DNA from: Pseudochrobactrum kiredjianiae
GTDB taxonomy: Bacteria > Pseudomonadota > Alphaproteobacteria > Rhizobiales > Rhizobiaceae
DNA length: 64,000 nt
Direction of reading: 5' to 3'
NCBI RefSeq assembly: GCF_030362795.1
Contig: NZ_JAUCBM010000004.1
Location: forward strand, 248,001-312,000
Shown here: positions 37,575 through 47,047 of the stretch, one piece after another
How positions within the stretch are numbered: position 1 is the stretch's first letter
How the letters are laid out: each line of letters starts with the position of its first letter
The notes under the pieces: generated by a model
Database searches by the model: none
Told to the model about the DNA's origin: nothing
The model's input: only the letters and a program-made list of their open reading frames with translations
Position numbers and translations under genes: made by a program

Positions 37575-39209
37575 CTAGTTTGCGGTTTCAACACTCCGGC
37601 AAATATTGAATATATCTAGTTTCTCGTCATAAACACTGGTCTTCACATCCATTAATCCCAGTGCCAGATGAAACAGATCGTCATGAGAAGCCGGTTTATC
37701 CGTTTGCTGTCTCAGGCAAGCCATATCCAGATTATTCTGTTTCAGAAACTCCGGAGAAAACCAGCTGAAGAACGGAATAGAAGTCTGCTCGCGCGGTGCT
37801 ATAAAATAAGGCATCCCGTGGAGGTAAAGCCCCTTCTCGCCCAAAGATTCCCCGTGATCGGACATATAGATCATTGAGGATGCAAACTCCCCTTCTTTCG
37901 CTTTCAGAAGATCAATGATCTCTGCCAGAATTTTATCCGTATAAAGGATAGAGTTATCATAGGCATTGATGATCTCCTGCTGCGTGCATTCAGAGAAATT
38001 GGATGTGTGGCAGGCAGGTTTAAAAACTTCTTCGTTCGCGGGATAGCGCCGGTAATAAGCAGGGCCATGACTGCCAAGCATGTGCAGAACAACCACCGAA
38101 TTGGACTCAAAGCTGTCAATCCGTGCTGCAAGCTGATCAACCAGCACCTGATCGTAGCATTCGCCGCCCTCACAATTGGGATTGTCTGCCTGCATCTGAC
38201 TGAGATCAATTGTTTCAATACGATCCGCAACACGTTTGGTGCCGGTATTGTTTTCTATCCATAGAGGTTTCAGACCTGCATGGTTCAGTACATCCATCAG
38301 GTTTTCTGACTGCCTGAACTTTTTACTGCTATAGTCTGTCCGCGGAAATGGCGAGAACATGCAAGGCACGGACACGGCCGTCTCTGTGCCGCAACTGGTC
38401 GTATTGCTGAAATTCAAAATATCCCGCGCGCGTAATTGCGGATTAGTATCATGCGCATAGCCGTTGAAGTTGAAATTCTGCGCACGCGCTGTTTCTCCAA
38501 CCACAATCACCGTCAGACGTTTTTTATCACCATCACCTTTATAAGGTTTAAGCTGCTCTGCATCTGCTCCCAGCGGCTCTGCAATATAAGTGCGCTCATT
38601 ATTCGCTTTAACCAGATATCGAATGCTGCTGCTGACAGGTGCCAGAGGATTTATCCTTGCAACAATCTCTTCTTTTTTGTCACGAAACATCGATGAAATT
38701 GTACCAAAATTGCTCATAATCAAAGCTAAAGCAGCAATCAGACACGTTGAGATCAACGCTGTATTGACCCATAATTTCTGCACAAAAGGCCGGTGTTTAA
38801 TCTTAACCCAGAGTATCAGGGCTGTCGGCAGGCCGGCATAGAGCAGCATGTTGAGAATAAAATGCCCGTTAATCAGATGTCCGGATTCTGCTCGCGTCGT
38901 GGTGGCAGCATTTTCAATCATATTTGGCGTAATAAAAACACCGAAATGGTCGATAAAATAAGCTGACGATGCCGAGACGACTATAAAGAAAATCAGTGCA
39001 GGCTTGATGAGATAGGGCGCTGAAAACAATATGAGAAGGCAATAAATCAGCAAAAATATCGCTGAAATGATTATTCCGACAATCAGATAATCTCCATTCA
39101 GATAGTCTGACATAAATGCAAAAACGGTTCTGTTAAAAAAAATCGCGATATAAATAGCTGAAATAAAGCATAATAAGTTACTTGCTACAGAAATTCTTTT
39201 GAATTTCAT
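37575..39209 (-). CDS. Lipid A phosphoethanolamine transferase, EptA/MCR family
   Basis: Inner-membrane enzyme moving phosphoethanolamine onto lipid A or another acceptor. Five N-terminal helices (to about residue 170) precede the periplasmic sulfatase-fold domain. Zinc and catalytic residues are E239 (VVGETARAQNF), the nucleophile T277 (GTETAVSVPCMFS) and D451/H452 (YMSDHGESLGEKG). Several cysteines fit the usual disulfides. Members lower polymyxin binding; whether this one does depends on acceptor and expression. A long A/T-rich gap follows on its 5' side, which might reflect acquisition. Confidence 0.93.
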   Translation of the reverse strand: MKFKRISVASNLLCFISAIYIAIFFNRTVFAFMSDYLNGDYLIVGIIISAIFLLIYCLLILFSAPYLIKPALIFFIVVSASSAYFIDHFGVFITPNMIENAATTTRAESGHLINGHFILNMLLYAGLPTALILWVKIKHRPFVQKLWVNTALISTCLIAALALIMSNFGTISSMFRDKKEEIVARINPLAPVSSSIRYLVKANNERTYIAEPLGADAEQLKPYKGDGDKKRLTVIVVGETARAQNFNFNGYAHDTNPQLRARDILNFSNTTSCGTETAVSVPCMFSPFPRTDYSSKKFRQSENLMDVLNHAGLKPLWIENNTGTKRVADRIETIDLSQMQADNPNCEGGECYDQVLVDQLAARIDSFESNSVVVLHMLGSHGPAYYRRYPANEEVFKPACHTSNFSECTQQEIINAYDNSILYTDKILAEIIDLLKAKEGEFASSMIYMSDHGESLGEKGLYLHGMPYFIAPREQTSIPFFSWFSPEFLKQNNLDMACLRQQTDKPASHDDLFHLALGLMDVKTSVYDEKLDIFNICRSVETAN

Positions 39210-39548
39210 ATGTCACCTGTTCAAAATAAAAAAACTACATCTTATATATCCGTCAAGAAATCATGTGTTTTTAGATAATTTACGATCCGTGCATAAGCCG
39301 CATAAATTTAGAACAATAAAATTAATAATATAATTCATAAAAAACCAATCATTACATGAATTTATGAATTTTTAGTTCGAAGACACTGTATAATACCAAG
39401 CATCCGTCTTCAGACCAAATTATGACATTAAAGGCAAGTTTTTGGATAAAGAGCAGCTTTACTCCTATTGTGCCGCTTCAAAAAGTCTTGTTTCAACCGA
39501 CTGAAACTACGTTATGATACAAGAAATAAGGCTTTGTTTCTCAAAACC
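39210..39548. other. A/T-rich gap upstream of eptA
   Basis: Very A/T-rich and without a plausible gene. It should hold the eptA promoter reading left and possibly one reading right. I see no clear operator or two-component binding site. Confidence 0.4.
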
Positions 39549-39550
39549 TT

Positions 39551-39607
39551 ACAGCATAAAGTGTTAGAGCGACCTTTGTGCGCTCAAGAGGACGCACGGC
39601 GCTCTAA
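39551..39607. repeat. Dispersed intergenic repeat, family C, copy 2 (short)
   Basis: ACAGCATAAAGTG is followed by TTAGAGCGACCTTTGTGCGC, then GGACGCACGGCGCTCTAA. It keeps the second unit of copy 1 almost exactly but has only the closing end of the first hairpin. Confidence 0.8.
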
Positions 39608-39660
39608 GGCACGTTTTGAGCCTACCCAAGACATATCCCAGCCAAAAGGACAGACTTGTG

Positions 39661-39960
39661 ATGATTACCGGCCCGCAATGTAAAGCTGCCCGCACCTTAA
39701 TTGAACTTAGCCGTGAAAGACTATCCTCATTTTCAGGCATTGAAATTGGTGTGATCGAGTTGTTTGAGCGTAAGCTTGATACCCCGGACAATGCTGTGCT
39801 GGAGGCATTGCAAAAAGCGCTTGAAGATGCCGGAGCAGTTTTCATTCCTGAGAATGGCGGCGGTATCGGCGTCCGGTTGAAATTCACCCGTTCGGAAGCC
39901 AAGCGTATCTCTGCTCTCGAAGCAGAAGGCGGCATAGTCGGTTATGACGACGTGCCCTAA
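39661..39960 (+). CDS. Small XRE-type helix-turn-helix protein
   Basis: A 99-residue protein beginning MITGPQCKAARTLIELSRER and with an HTH of the XRE kind (residues about 8-55). Its second half (AGAVFIPENGGGIGVRLKF) is a widespread rhizobial arrangement. The start could be ATG 39661 or the GTG three bases earlier; AAAGGA lies upstream. DNA target unknown. A terminator follows. Confidence 0.85.
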   Translation: MITGPQCKAARTLIELSRERLSSFSGIEIGVIELFERKLDTPDNAVLEALQKALEDAGAVFIPENGGGIGVRLKFTRSEAKRISALEAEGGIVGYDDVP

Positions 39961-39980
39961 AGAGCTGCATAAGAAGCGAT

Positions 39981-40008
39981 AAAAAGCGGGCTCAACGGCC
40001 CGCTTTTT
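39981..40008 (+). terminator. Terminator after the XRE-type gene
   Basis: AAAAAGCGGGC (39981-39991) pairs with GCCCGCTTTTT (39998-40008) around six bases. Rho-independent type. Confidence 0.92.
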
Positions 40009-40141
40009 GCATTATCCAACAGGAACACGCCACCAACGCCTATTGCAAATGAGATATCCAAGGGCGTTTTACTTATGCTGAGAATAAATGTATCGGTGCT
40101 TTGTCGATCCTGACGCTCCTGACGGTATATTGAGGCATAAA

Positions 40142-40486
40142 ATGGCTGACTATCTCAAGCCGATCCTGCTGCTCTGCGCATCCAATATTTTTATGACTTT
40201 TGCCTGGTACGGGCATCTGAAATTCACAAACAAACCGCTGATGCTCGTGATCCTTGTCAGCTGGCTGATTGCTTTTTTTGAATATTGCCTTGCCGTTCCA
40301 GCCAATCGCATGGGGCACGGCATCTATAGTGCCGCAGAACTGAAAACCATTCAGGAAGTCATTACACTCAGCGTATTTGCAGGATTTTCCGTGCTATATC
40401 TGGGTGAAAGTCTGACAATCAATCATATAATTGGCTTTGGCTTCATCTGCCTCGGTGCATTTTTTGTTTTTAAAGGCCCCTTCTGA
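40142..40486 (+). CDS. DUF486 membrane protein
   Basis: A 114-residue protein with four predicted helices, matching DUF486 (NIFMTFAWYGHLKF near the start, then AFFEYCLAVPANRMGHG). The family is related to small multidrug-type transporters but is uncharacterised. GAGG lies seven bases before the ATG at 40142; an earlier ATG at 40088 has no such site. Confidence 0.88.
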   Translation: MADYLKPILLLCASNIFMTFAWYGHLKFTNKPLMLVILVSWLIAFFEYCLAVPANRMGHGIYSAAELKTIQEVITLSVFAGFSVLYLGESLTINHIIGFGFICLGAFFVFKGPF

Positions 40487-40586
40487 CGATAATCCGGCCT
40501 CAATAAAAACGCCCATTCATTTTTCTGAACGGGCGTCTGTCTTAGCAAAACACTGCGCTGCCTCGCGTAAAGTCCGGCATTAGCTC

Positions 40587-41243
40587 TCAAGCCTGGTTTT
40601 CATCATATAGCTTTGCAGCCTCCATCAACTTATCAATATCATCCGAGCAAATATATTGCTTCAATGCAACGAATTTAGCTTTCTCCCATTGATAGATTTT
40701 CAATGCCAGCAGTTGTTCCGTTGTTGCAGCAGAAAAGCGTTGTTTAATCGGCGCAGCAGGATTACCGGCAACTATCGTGTAAGGCGCTACAGATTTCGTG
40801 ACCAATGCGCCTGATGCAATAATTGCACCCTCACCGATGGTCACCCCTGGCATAATCATCGCCCGCATGCCGATCCAGGCACCGTCCTCAATAACGGTAT
40901 CGCCTTTAGCGAGATAGGCTTCTGCAATCATTTCAGGAAACGGATAAAGGCCGAACCAATCAGTCCTATGGGTGTGATTGCCGCCCATCAAAATGACGGC
41001 TTCTGCACCGATACAAACGTAATCACCGATATAAAGCTGGTCGATTTCCCACAATGTTTCCCAATGTGCGAGACTATATTCATCACCGTAGTGATAGCGA
41101 ACAACACTTTCCTCGAAACTTCCAGTCCAGGCATTGCTATAATAACTATTTTTACCGCGGATATGAATATTAGGATTTTTAACGGTATCGGCCAAAATTT
41201 CGACTTTTGACCAATGTTTTTCCGTATCCTGATGTCCCGACAT
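40587..41243 (-). CDS. CatB-related xenobiotic/hexapeptide acetyltransferase
   Basis: A 218-residue left-handed beta-helix enzyme. Hexapeptide turns are seen in YIGDYVCIGAEAVILMGG and again in IEDGAWIGMRAMIMPGVTIG, and GNHTHRTDW (H90/H92) carries the likely catalytic histidine. The trimeric CatB/Vat-type family acetylates chloramphenicol, streptogramins or unknown molecules. The substrate here is not predictable and resistance should not be assumed. Confidence 0.88.
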   Translation of the reverse strand: MSGHQDTEKHWSKVEILADTVKNPNIHIRGKNSYYSNAWTGSFEESVVRYHYGDEYSLAHWETLWEIDQLYIGDYVCIGAEAVILMGGNHTHRTDWFGLYPFPEMIAEAYLAKGDTVIEDGAWIGMRAMIMPGVTIGEGAIIASGALVTKSVAPYTIVAGNPAAPIKQRFSAATTEQLLALKIYQWEKAKFVALKQYICSDDIDKLMEAAKLYDENQA

Positions 41244-41380
41244 AAAGCTTCACCTCATATAAATTCTGAGTGCGTACTTTAGCCTCTGTCAGCGGATAAT
41301 GTAATATTATAATTTATCAAGGGCGGCTTATGTTTGAACAAGCCGGCACCCAAACTCAGCCAAGAATATAGAACAGGATA

Positions 41381-41653
41381 TCAGTGCATACCTTTACTTA
41401 GTTCCCGTTTTGGGAAACCAGTCAAGCGCAAATCTCCCGGTTTAAACCCGCCCTTCAGACGCCCCTCATTATCCAGCACAGTGATATTTGGTATAGCAAT
41501 CTCACTGGATTTCAGCTGCTGGAGTTCAATGCCGACAACAATTCCTTCAGTCTGATCTTGGTGTTCTGATGTCTCAGCAATCACTTTATCACCAAGTTTG
41601 AAATGATTGAGTTCCGGAATATCAATTAGCAAGTTTATTTGTGTCAGCTTCAT
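41381..41653 (-). CDS. Hypothetical protein (90 residues)
   Basis: Not recognised. It is soluble, rich in beta-type residues, with GDKVIAETSEHQDQTEGIVVGIE and a C-terminal GFKPGDLRLTGFPKR. This looks like a small beta-barrel binding protein, but that is a guess. The ATG at 41653 follows GGGGGT by eight bases; an ATG at 41674 would add seven residues. Confidence 0.6.
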   Translation of the reverse strand: MKLTQINLLIDIPELNHFKLGDKVIAETSEHQDQTEGIVVGIELQQLKSSEIAIPNITVLDNEGRLKGGFKPGDLRLTGFPKRELSKGMH

Positions 41654-41702
41654 TCTGTATACCCCCGTCGACAATATTTAAGGGAGTTGTCTCCTGTCTA
41701 TA

Positions 41703-41888
41703 TCATTGATCTAAAAAGATTGTTTTGCGTGTTTTTAAAAAATCATCTCTGACTTGAAAGGTAATATCGAGCGTTCTGGGAAGATAAGAGCTTGCAATTG
41801 CATCATTCAATAAAGTCCGGATTTGCCTCATATTTAGAAATACATTTTTATACGAGCCAAACATATTAACGGCAAAGGAAGCTCTCAA
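41703..41888 (-). pseudogene. Short unrecognised frame, possible gene remnant
   Basis: The 61 residues (end TRKTIFLDQ) look protein-like in composition, but the only start is a TTG and no ribosome site is visible. The frame is closed by a TAA six codons further up. It may be the leftover C-terminus of a lost gene or chance. Confidence 0.25.
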
Positions 41889-41916
41889 GTTACTGAAGCC
41901 TGATTAAGCAGAAGCA

Positions 41917-42159
41917 TTAGTTTTTTACAGCTTCTCCGGTTTTAGGATCAATCTTGATCTCAACCTTTGCGCCGCTGTTCAGATAATACTCAACTTCGTA
42001 ATATCCGCGGTCGTTCCAATCAACTTCGTCGACATATTTAACATCAGCTGTGCTCTCGATTTTTGCAATAATCTCTGACAGCTTTGTACCTTCCGGTACC
42101 GCTGCATAAGCGCTCAAAGCAGTGAATGTTAAAATCGTAGCCGCAATGATTGTTTTCAT
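41917..42159 (-). CDS. PepSY-domain periplasmic protein
   Basis: An 80-residue secreted protein. A signal peptide of about 19-20 residues ends SAYA, then a single PepSY-type domain with YYEVEYYLNSGAKVEIKIDPKTGEAV. Such small proteins are common in rhizobia; function unknown, possibly a protease inhibitor or envelope sensor. An AAGGAG ribosome site lies before the ATG. Confidence 0.85.
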   Translation of the reverse strand: MKTIIAATILTFTALSAYAAVPEGTKLSEIIAKIESTADVKYVDEVDWNDRGYYEVEYYLNSGAKVEIKIDPKTGEAVKN

Positions 42160-42335
42160 ACCAAACTCCTTTGTTATTCAGAGGATATGGGAGGATAGCA
42201 GCAAAATTCAATAATTTTTAGAATAGGGTTATGAATTTTTTTTAAAGGTCATTATTTAATGTAATTTGTATATATAACTTTCGAAAACCACCCGGATAAA
42301 TATGGCTCTCAAAAAAGCTAAAACCTTTGAAATCA

Positions 42336-42412
<77 letters not shown>

Positions 42413-42571
42413 ATCACCTAAAAGCCTTAGAATATAAAGGTTTTATTGGCAAGACTATTAAATCTCCGAAAATATCATAAAGCCCATTTACCAATAAATC
42501 CGCTCTCTCTCATAGCTCTTGACAATGATTTAAAAAACAGAACATAGTGTGAACATAAAGGAGATTCCACT

Positions 42572-42823
42572 ATGTCTCTCACAGTGGCCAATTCAGAGAA
42601 ATACATCATCATGCCGTTTCGCAAAAACAAGCAGAAACTTGTTGCTGCGGAAATGCGCCCCGCCTCCAGCGAAGCCGGTGCCATAAAAATCGCTACCTCT
42701 ATGTCTGCACGCTATATTGGCGTCGCTGCCTATGCAGTGCAGGTAGATGAAGAAAGCGGTGATATGAATACGCCGCGTCTGCTTGCCAGCTTTGGTGAAA
42801 TACCTGATTTCAGTGACGACTAA
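42572..42823 (+). CDS. Hypothetical protein (83 residues)
   Basis: Not recognised. Soluble, with a basic N-terminal half (MPFRKNKQKLV) and an acidic tail (FGEIPDFSDD). A strong AAGGAG lies nine bases before the ATG, which supports a real gene. No neighbour suggests a role. Confidence 0.65.
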   Translation: MSLTVANSEKYIIMPFRKNKQKLVAAEMRPASSEAGAIKIATSMSARYIGVAAYAVQVDEESGDMNTPRLLASFGEIPDFSDD

Positions 42824-42893
42824 ATTCAACCTGGCACTTGTATTGTAAACCTGTAAGTTGCGACACTGCCTATCCACTGAAGGATCAAATGAA

Positions 42894-43205
42894 ATGCGTA
42901 ATCTCTCGATAAAGCTGATCTTCGCTGTTGTTATGCTGTCAGGTTTCAGTACCGTTTCGATGGCAGCACTGGCTCCGCAATATCAGCGTGCCAATGAGCT
43001 GAACGCTGTTATCACGGCCGTCACTGAAACGCTTTCTCCCTACCAGCCTATCACTAAGATTATTTATCAAAAGGATGATCAATATCTGGTGGTTGCCGGT
43101 AACTGCTCTATCTCTGCCAAGATTGTTTCTCAGCCGGTAAAACCCGGTATTGTCGGGGCTCGCCAATTCAACGTGCAGCTTGGCAAGCAGCGCTGCAAAA
43201 AATAA
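42894..43205 (+). CDS. Hypothetical secreted protein (103 residues)
   Basis: A signal peptide (MRNLSIKLIFAVVMLSGFS to about residue 24, ending SMAA) precedes a small periplasmic domain with two cysteines (C69-region GNCSI and the final RCKK) that could form a disulfide. AAGGA lies before ATG 42894. Family not recognised. Confidence 0.65.
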   Translation: MRNLSIKLIFAVVMLSGFSTVSMAALAPQYQRANELNAVITAVTETLSPYQPITKIIYQKDDQYLVVAGNCSISAKIVSQPVKPGIVGARQFNVQLGKQRCKK

Positions 43206-43540
43206 ATAACCGCTTCAGCCTGCCTCATTAAATCTGCGCATCTAGTGAATATAGTCCGGCTCCAAAGCATAGAAAGCTTTATCAGGTTGCGAGAGCGGCT
43301 TTACGCGCTAATACATATAAATGTCTGCGGTGTGTTTTTGTTGAGGTTCATGAAATATAGAAACCTTCGCACCCTGCACTTTTATCCACTGCATAGCATG
43401 ATGAGAAAGGCGTGAAGGGCCTTTCTTACGACCCAACATGGATACCATATAAAAACGATAACTGACGATATCGCGGATCGTCAGTTACACCTCCAGCTTG
43501 CGTAAACTATATTCCTGCACTCTGTCCGCATTACCAACGG
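43206..43540. other. Gene-free gap left of emrA-like gene
   Basis: No gene, clear repeat or terminator recognised. It lies between a rightward small gene and the end of the leftward efflux operon. Confidence 0.4.
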
Positions 43541-44587
43541 TTATTCAGTCTTCGCTTTGGTATCGACTTTAACAATGACTGACATGCCCGGTGCAAGGCG
43601 CTCTTCTTGTGGCTGTCCTTCATCAATAGCAATACGAACCGGCAAACGCTGTGCCACCTTGATAAAGTTTCCTGTTGCATTATCAGCTTTCAAGACACTG
43701 AATTCCGACCCTGTTGCCGGTGAAAAGGCTTCAATACGGCCAGTCATTTTGCCATAACCGAGTGCATCCACCGTAAATGTTACCGGCAAGCCAACTTTCA
43801 TGCCATCGAATTGGGTTTCCTTAAAATTCGCAATCACCCACTTCTTATCAGGAACCAGTGAAGTCAGCTGCGCTCCGATATTTACATATTGGCCGGGTTT
43901 CGCGCCAATTTCACCAAGACCGCCATCCTGTGGTGCAATGATTTTCGTGTTACTCAGGTCAATTTTTGCAAGATCGACCGCTGCTTCTGCATTGGTAACT
44001 GCGGCTTCAAGCGAATGACGGCGCACAACAATCGACTGCACATCCTGCTTATTCACTTCCAGCGCAGCCTCAGCCTGACTGACCGAGCCGCGCGCCTGCT
44101 CAAGAGCGGAAAGTGACTGATCTTCATTGCTCTGGGTCATCACCCCGCTTTTGCGCAAAGGTGTAACACGATTATAATTTGCCATTGCGACAACTAACGC
44201 TGCTTTTGCACTGTTCAGTACGGCCTCGCCGGAACGCGTCCGCGCTTCTGCTGCGAGACGATCCTGCTCAGAGTTCGCCAAAGCAGCTTTTTGCGTCAAT
44301 AGCATAGCTTCAGCCTGTTTCAGCTTCTGAACATAAATACGATCATCCAGCGTAAACAGTACGTCGCCCTTTTTTACCCGTAAATAATCGCGTTCCGGTA
44401 CATCCTCGACATAACCGGCAAGCTGCGGACTGACGATAGTCACCTGCCCGCGCACATAGGCATTCTCCGTCATCTCAACCGAAGAACGGAAGGGCGGTAA
44501 CTGCCATGCGTAAAGAATGAACAATACGCCGCAAAGCCCGATGGCCAGAATGAATAATGTGGCTGAGTTACGAAAAATCTTCTGCAT
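43541..44587 (-). CDS. Efflux periplasmic adaptor (HlyD/EmrA family)
   Basis: Membrane-fusion protein of a drug efflux pump. One N-terminal helix (about 8-28) is followed by a biotinyl-lipoyl-like half (MTENAYVRGQVTIVSPQLAGYV), a long coiled coil, the second lipoyl half (IIAPQDGGLGEIGAKPGQYV) and a beta-barrel. 348 residues from ATG 44587. A TTG start five codons earlier is possible. It lies 22 bases after the DHA2 transporter. Confidence 0.92.
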   Translation of the reverse strand: MQKIFRNSATLFILAIGLCGVLFILYAWQLPPFRSSVEMTENAYVRGQVTIVSPQLAGYVEDVPERDYLRVKKGDVLFTLDDRIYVQKLKQAEAMLLTQKAALANSEQDRLAAEARTRSGEAVLNSAKAALVVAMANYNRVTPLRKSGVMTQSNEDQSLSALEQARGSVSQAEAALEVNKQDVQSIVVRRHSLEAAVTNAEAAVDLAKIDLSNTKIIAPQDGGLGEIGAKPGQYVNIGAQLTSLVPDKKWVIANFKETQFDGMKVGLPVTFTVDALGYGKMTGRIEAFSPATGSEFSVLKADNATGNFIKVAQRLPVRIAIDEGQPQEERLAPGMSVIVKVDTKAKTE

Positions 44588-44609
44588 TTCAGATACTCTC
44601 AAATCAAAA

Positions 44610-46436
44610 TCAGTTTACGGCAAGCTGTTCAGAAGCGGGTGTATGACCCGACAAAAAGTGCCAGATCCTCATCAACACAGGCACCACAACCCGCCGGATA
44701 ATCAGAATAGCCAGTGTCATCGCAGCAATGGCAGACACCAGCAAAAACAGATCATTATAGGATAGAACGGTTGCCTCTTTCACAATCTGCTGACCGAGCA
44801 AAACAGCACCTTCAGCCTTCACATAGACCGGATCTGTGACGACCTTCGACACAGACGCAGACAGCTGGGCAACCCGCTGCGCCACCAAAGGATCAGTCAG
44901 CACAATCTGATCATAGAGAGCCCGCATATGATGTTGTTGGCGCCATGTCACGAAGCTGCCGAATACCGCAGATCCGAACAACCCGCCCACACTTTGTGTG
45001 AAAATAAAAATCACGATAAAGCTGGTGATATAGGTCGGGCCATTTTTCAACGCGCTGACCAGACCTGCCGCCATGGCAGGCGGCAAGAATAATGCTCCGC
45101 CGAATGAAATCATTGCCTGACTGAGATACATCATCTCTGGGCGGATCAGATTATTGGCATGTCCGTCCATGAAAGCGCCGGTCATAATCAGCAGTAGCGC
45201 AATAGTATAAATATAAGCTTCCCTGCCCGGCCGGATGACCATTGCGCAGACAATTCCGCCCAGAACAGAACTGACTATCAACACCCAATAAAGGCCCGTG
45301 CTCTGCTCATTATAAATCCCGAGTGCCTGAAACATACCGGTAGCACCCGCTGTTTGCTCTGAAAGAACTAAGCGGAAAACCAACAACATACCGGCGAAGG
45401 TCAATGTCTGACGACTTGTCAGCCAGCGGATGTTGAGCAACGGATTTTCACGGTTGAACTCGATGGCTGCGGCCAATGCCAGCGCAGCAAAAGCAACGGC
45501 GAGACAAATACCGATCCATGGCGCTTCCAGCCACCAGTACAGGCGCCCGACAACCAGCATCATCGCCAGCAAGCCAAAACCAAGAGCAATCAGCGGATAG
45601 CTGATAAAATCAAGCTTTTCGAGGACTTTCTGGTGCGGAATAGGTGTCAATTTGAGTGTATAAACAGTGGCGAAGCACATCATTGCCAGACCGATCTCCA
45701 GCATATAAAGCTGCGGCCAAAGCCCTATTCCGAGCAAACTCGGCGAGATAATCCGCGCTAATGGCGCACCGATTGTTGTGCAGGTCAGAGCCAGACACAG
45801 ACCCCAGCTCATCTTCTTGCTCGGCGGAAACGCTTCCAGCATATAGAAGAAACCAAGTGTCGACATAGGCGACGCCGCAGCACCGGAAAAGAACCGCACG
45901 ATCAGTGCCGAGTTCAGATCATGAATGAACCAGTGCAGTGATGTAACAAGCACGAAAGCCAGCAGACCAAGCTCGGTAAACAGACGCAGACCATATTGCG
46001 TGCGGATTTTCATCAGAAACAATGTCAGGCTGACATTCGGTGCCATATAGGCGGCCAGCAGCCATGTTGTTTCTGCCGTTGTTGCGCCAAGCCCGCCCTG
46101 TAATTGCGGAATGTTCACCGCAACCATGTTCAGACCAATGCCCTGTGTAATCCACATCAGCAGAGAGGCGCACACGAAGGCCGCAGAAAGCAAAAAGGGT
46201 TTTGTTGGCGGCAATGGCGGAGCAGCCGGTGCCTGTGGTGCAGGCTCTTCAGAGGCTTCCATCTCGTCTTCAACAGTACCCGGCTTATTCTCCGGCAGAG
46301 TATCAGATGCACCCGCTTTATCGGATGCGACTGGTCTTACAAGCTGTATATCGGCTTTCGCCGGAAGCAGCACTGCGTCAGCATCATCATGAGCTTCTCT
46401 CTGCTCATCCTTCTGTTTTAATTGTATATCTGCCAT
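44610..46436 (-). CDS. DHA2-family MFS efflux transporter (EmrB-like) with N-terminal extension
   Basis: A 608-residue 14-helix proton-driven exporter. The first helix begins near residue 82 and is followed by the usual TTAETTWLLAAYMAPNVS segment. Before it is an unusual hydrophilic tail of about 80 residues, acidic and Ala/Pro-rich (PAPQAPAAPPLPPTKP), with no known domain. It forms an operon with the MarR gene (7 bases upstream) and the EmrA-like gene. Confidence 0.92.
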   Translation of the reverse strand: MADIQLKQKDEQREAHDDADAVLLPAKADIQLVRPVASDKAGASDTLPENKPGTVEDEMEASEEPAPQAPAAPPLPPTKPFLLSAAFVCASLLMWITQGIGLNMVAVNIPQLQGGLGATTAETTWLLAAYMAPNVSLTLFLMKIRTQYGLRLFTELGLLAFVLVTSLHWFIHDLNSALIVRFFSGAAASPMSTLGFFYMLEAFPPSKKMSWGLCLALTCTTIGAPLARIISPSLLGIGLWPQLYMLEIGLAMMCFATVYTLKLTPIPHQKVLEKLDFISYPLIALGFGLLAMMLVVGRLYWWLEAPWIGICLAVAFAALALAAAIEFNRENPLLNIRWLTSRQTLTFAGMLLVFRLVLSEQTAGATGMFQALGIYNEQSTGLYWVLIVSSVLGGIVCAMVIRPGREAYIYTIALLLIMTGAFMDGHANNLIRPEMMYLSQAMISFGGALFLPPAMAAGLVSALKNGPTYITSFIVIFIFTQSVGGLFGSAVFGSFVTWRQQHHMRALYDQIVLTDPLVAQRVAQLSASVSKVVTDPVYVKAEGAVLLGQQIVKEATVLSYNDLFLLVSAIAAMTLAILIIRRVVVPVLMRIWHFLSGHTPASEQLAVN

Positions 46437-46443
46437 GATGATC

Positions 46444-46887
46444 TCAGCTGATCGCTTCCATATTCTTCAAAATCACCCGCAAAATATGCAATCCATGATC
46501 CAGATCTTCCTCAGTCAGATCCTGCATAATGCGAATACGCAGCACTTCCGCGACACGTTGCAGTTCTTCAACATGATCATGGGCAGCTTCTGTGAGAATG
46601 ATATGCTTGGCACGCCGGTCGCCCGCAACAGCACGTCGCGTGACCAGCCCCTGCTTTTCCAGCCCATCAATCAACCGCACTAAAGTCGGTGTTTCAATTT
46701 CAAGCGCGGCAGCAAGCTCGGTCTGAGTCATGCATTTATGGTTGGACAGCAGAAACAGAGCCCTCGCCCGTGGCAGCGTCATGCCATGCTCTTTGGCAAA
46801 AACATCAAATAATGTACGCAGCTTTCTGCCTGCCACGGACATGTCCGTCAGAAAATCAGCGCGCTTTTGTACAATTGCAGCTTTCAT
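46444..46887 (-). CDS. MarR-family transcriptional regulator
   Basis: A 147-residue winged-helix repressor. It has the HTH LAAALEIETPTLVRLIDGLEKQGLV and the wing RRAVAGDRRAKHIILTE. It begins at ATG 46887 (MKAAIVQKRADF); the frame is open further upstream but the extra residues are not MarR-like. It probably controls the downstream pump and responds to a phenolic or drug ligand, as for other MarR-EmrAB sets. Confidence 0.92.
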   Translation of the reverse strand: MKAAIVQKRADFLTDMSVAGRKLRTLFDVFAKEHGMTLPRARALFLLSNHKCMTQTELAAALEIETPTLVRLIDGLEKQGLVTRRAVAGDRRAKHIILTEAAHDHVEELQRVAEVLRIRIMQDLTEEDLDHGLHILRVILKNMEAIS

Positions 46888-46895
46888 GAGTACAC

Positions 46896-46930
46896 ATATA
46901 GATAGAGTGCTAATAATTGCTATTCTATAT
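46896..46930. promoter_or_regulatory. Candidate operator upstream of marR
   Basis: ATATAGATAG (46896-46905) and CTATTCTATAT (46920-46930) form an inverted repeat with one extra base and a 14-base spacer. Its place next to the MarR start suits self-repression. Not tested. Confidence 0.3.
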
Positions 46931-47047
46931 AATTTTATTTCCGCCTTAGTGCAACCCAATATGTTGGATAAACGTTCTTGCAATATCCGCAGAATTGCGG
47001 AACCTGAAGAAGATTGCCTTCATGCGAATATTTTTACGAGGACAGTT

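Noticed and set aside
46730-47047. N-terminal extension of the META gene frame
   Set aside because: It overlaps marR on the other strand, and the signal peptide and ribosome site place the start at 47048.
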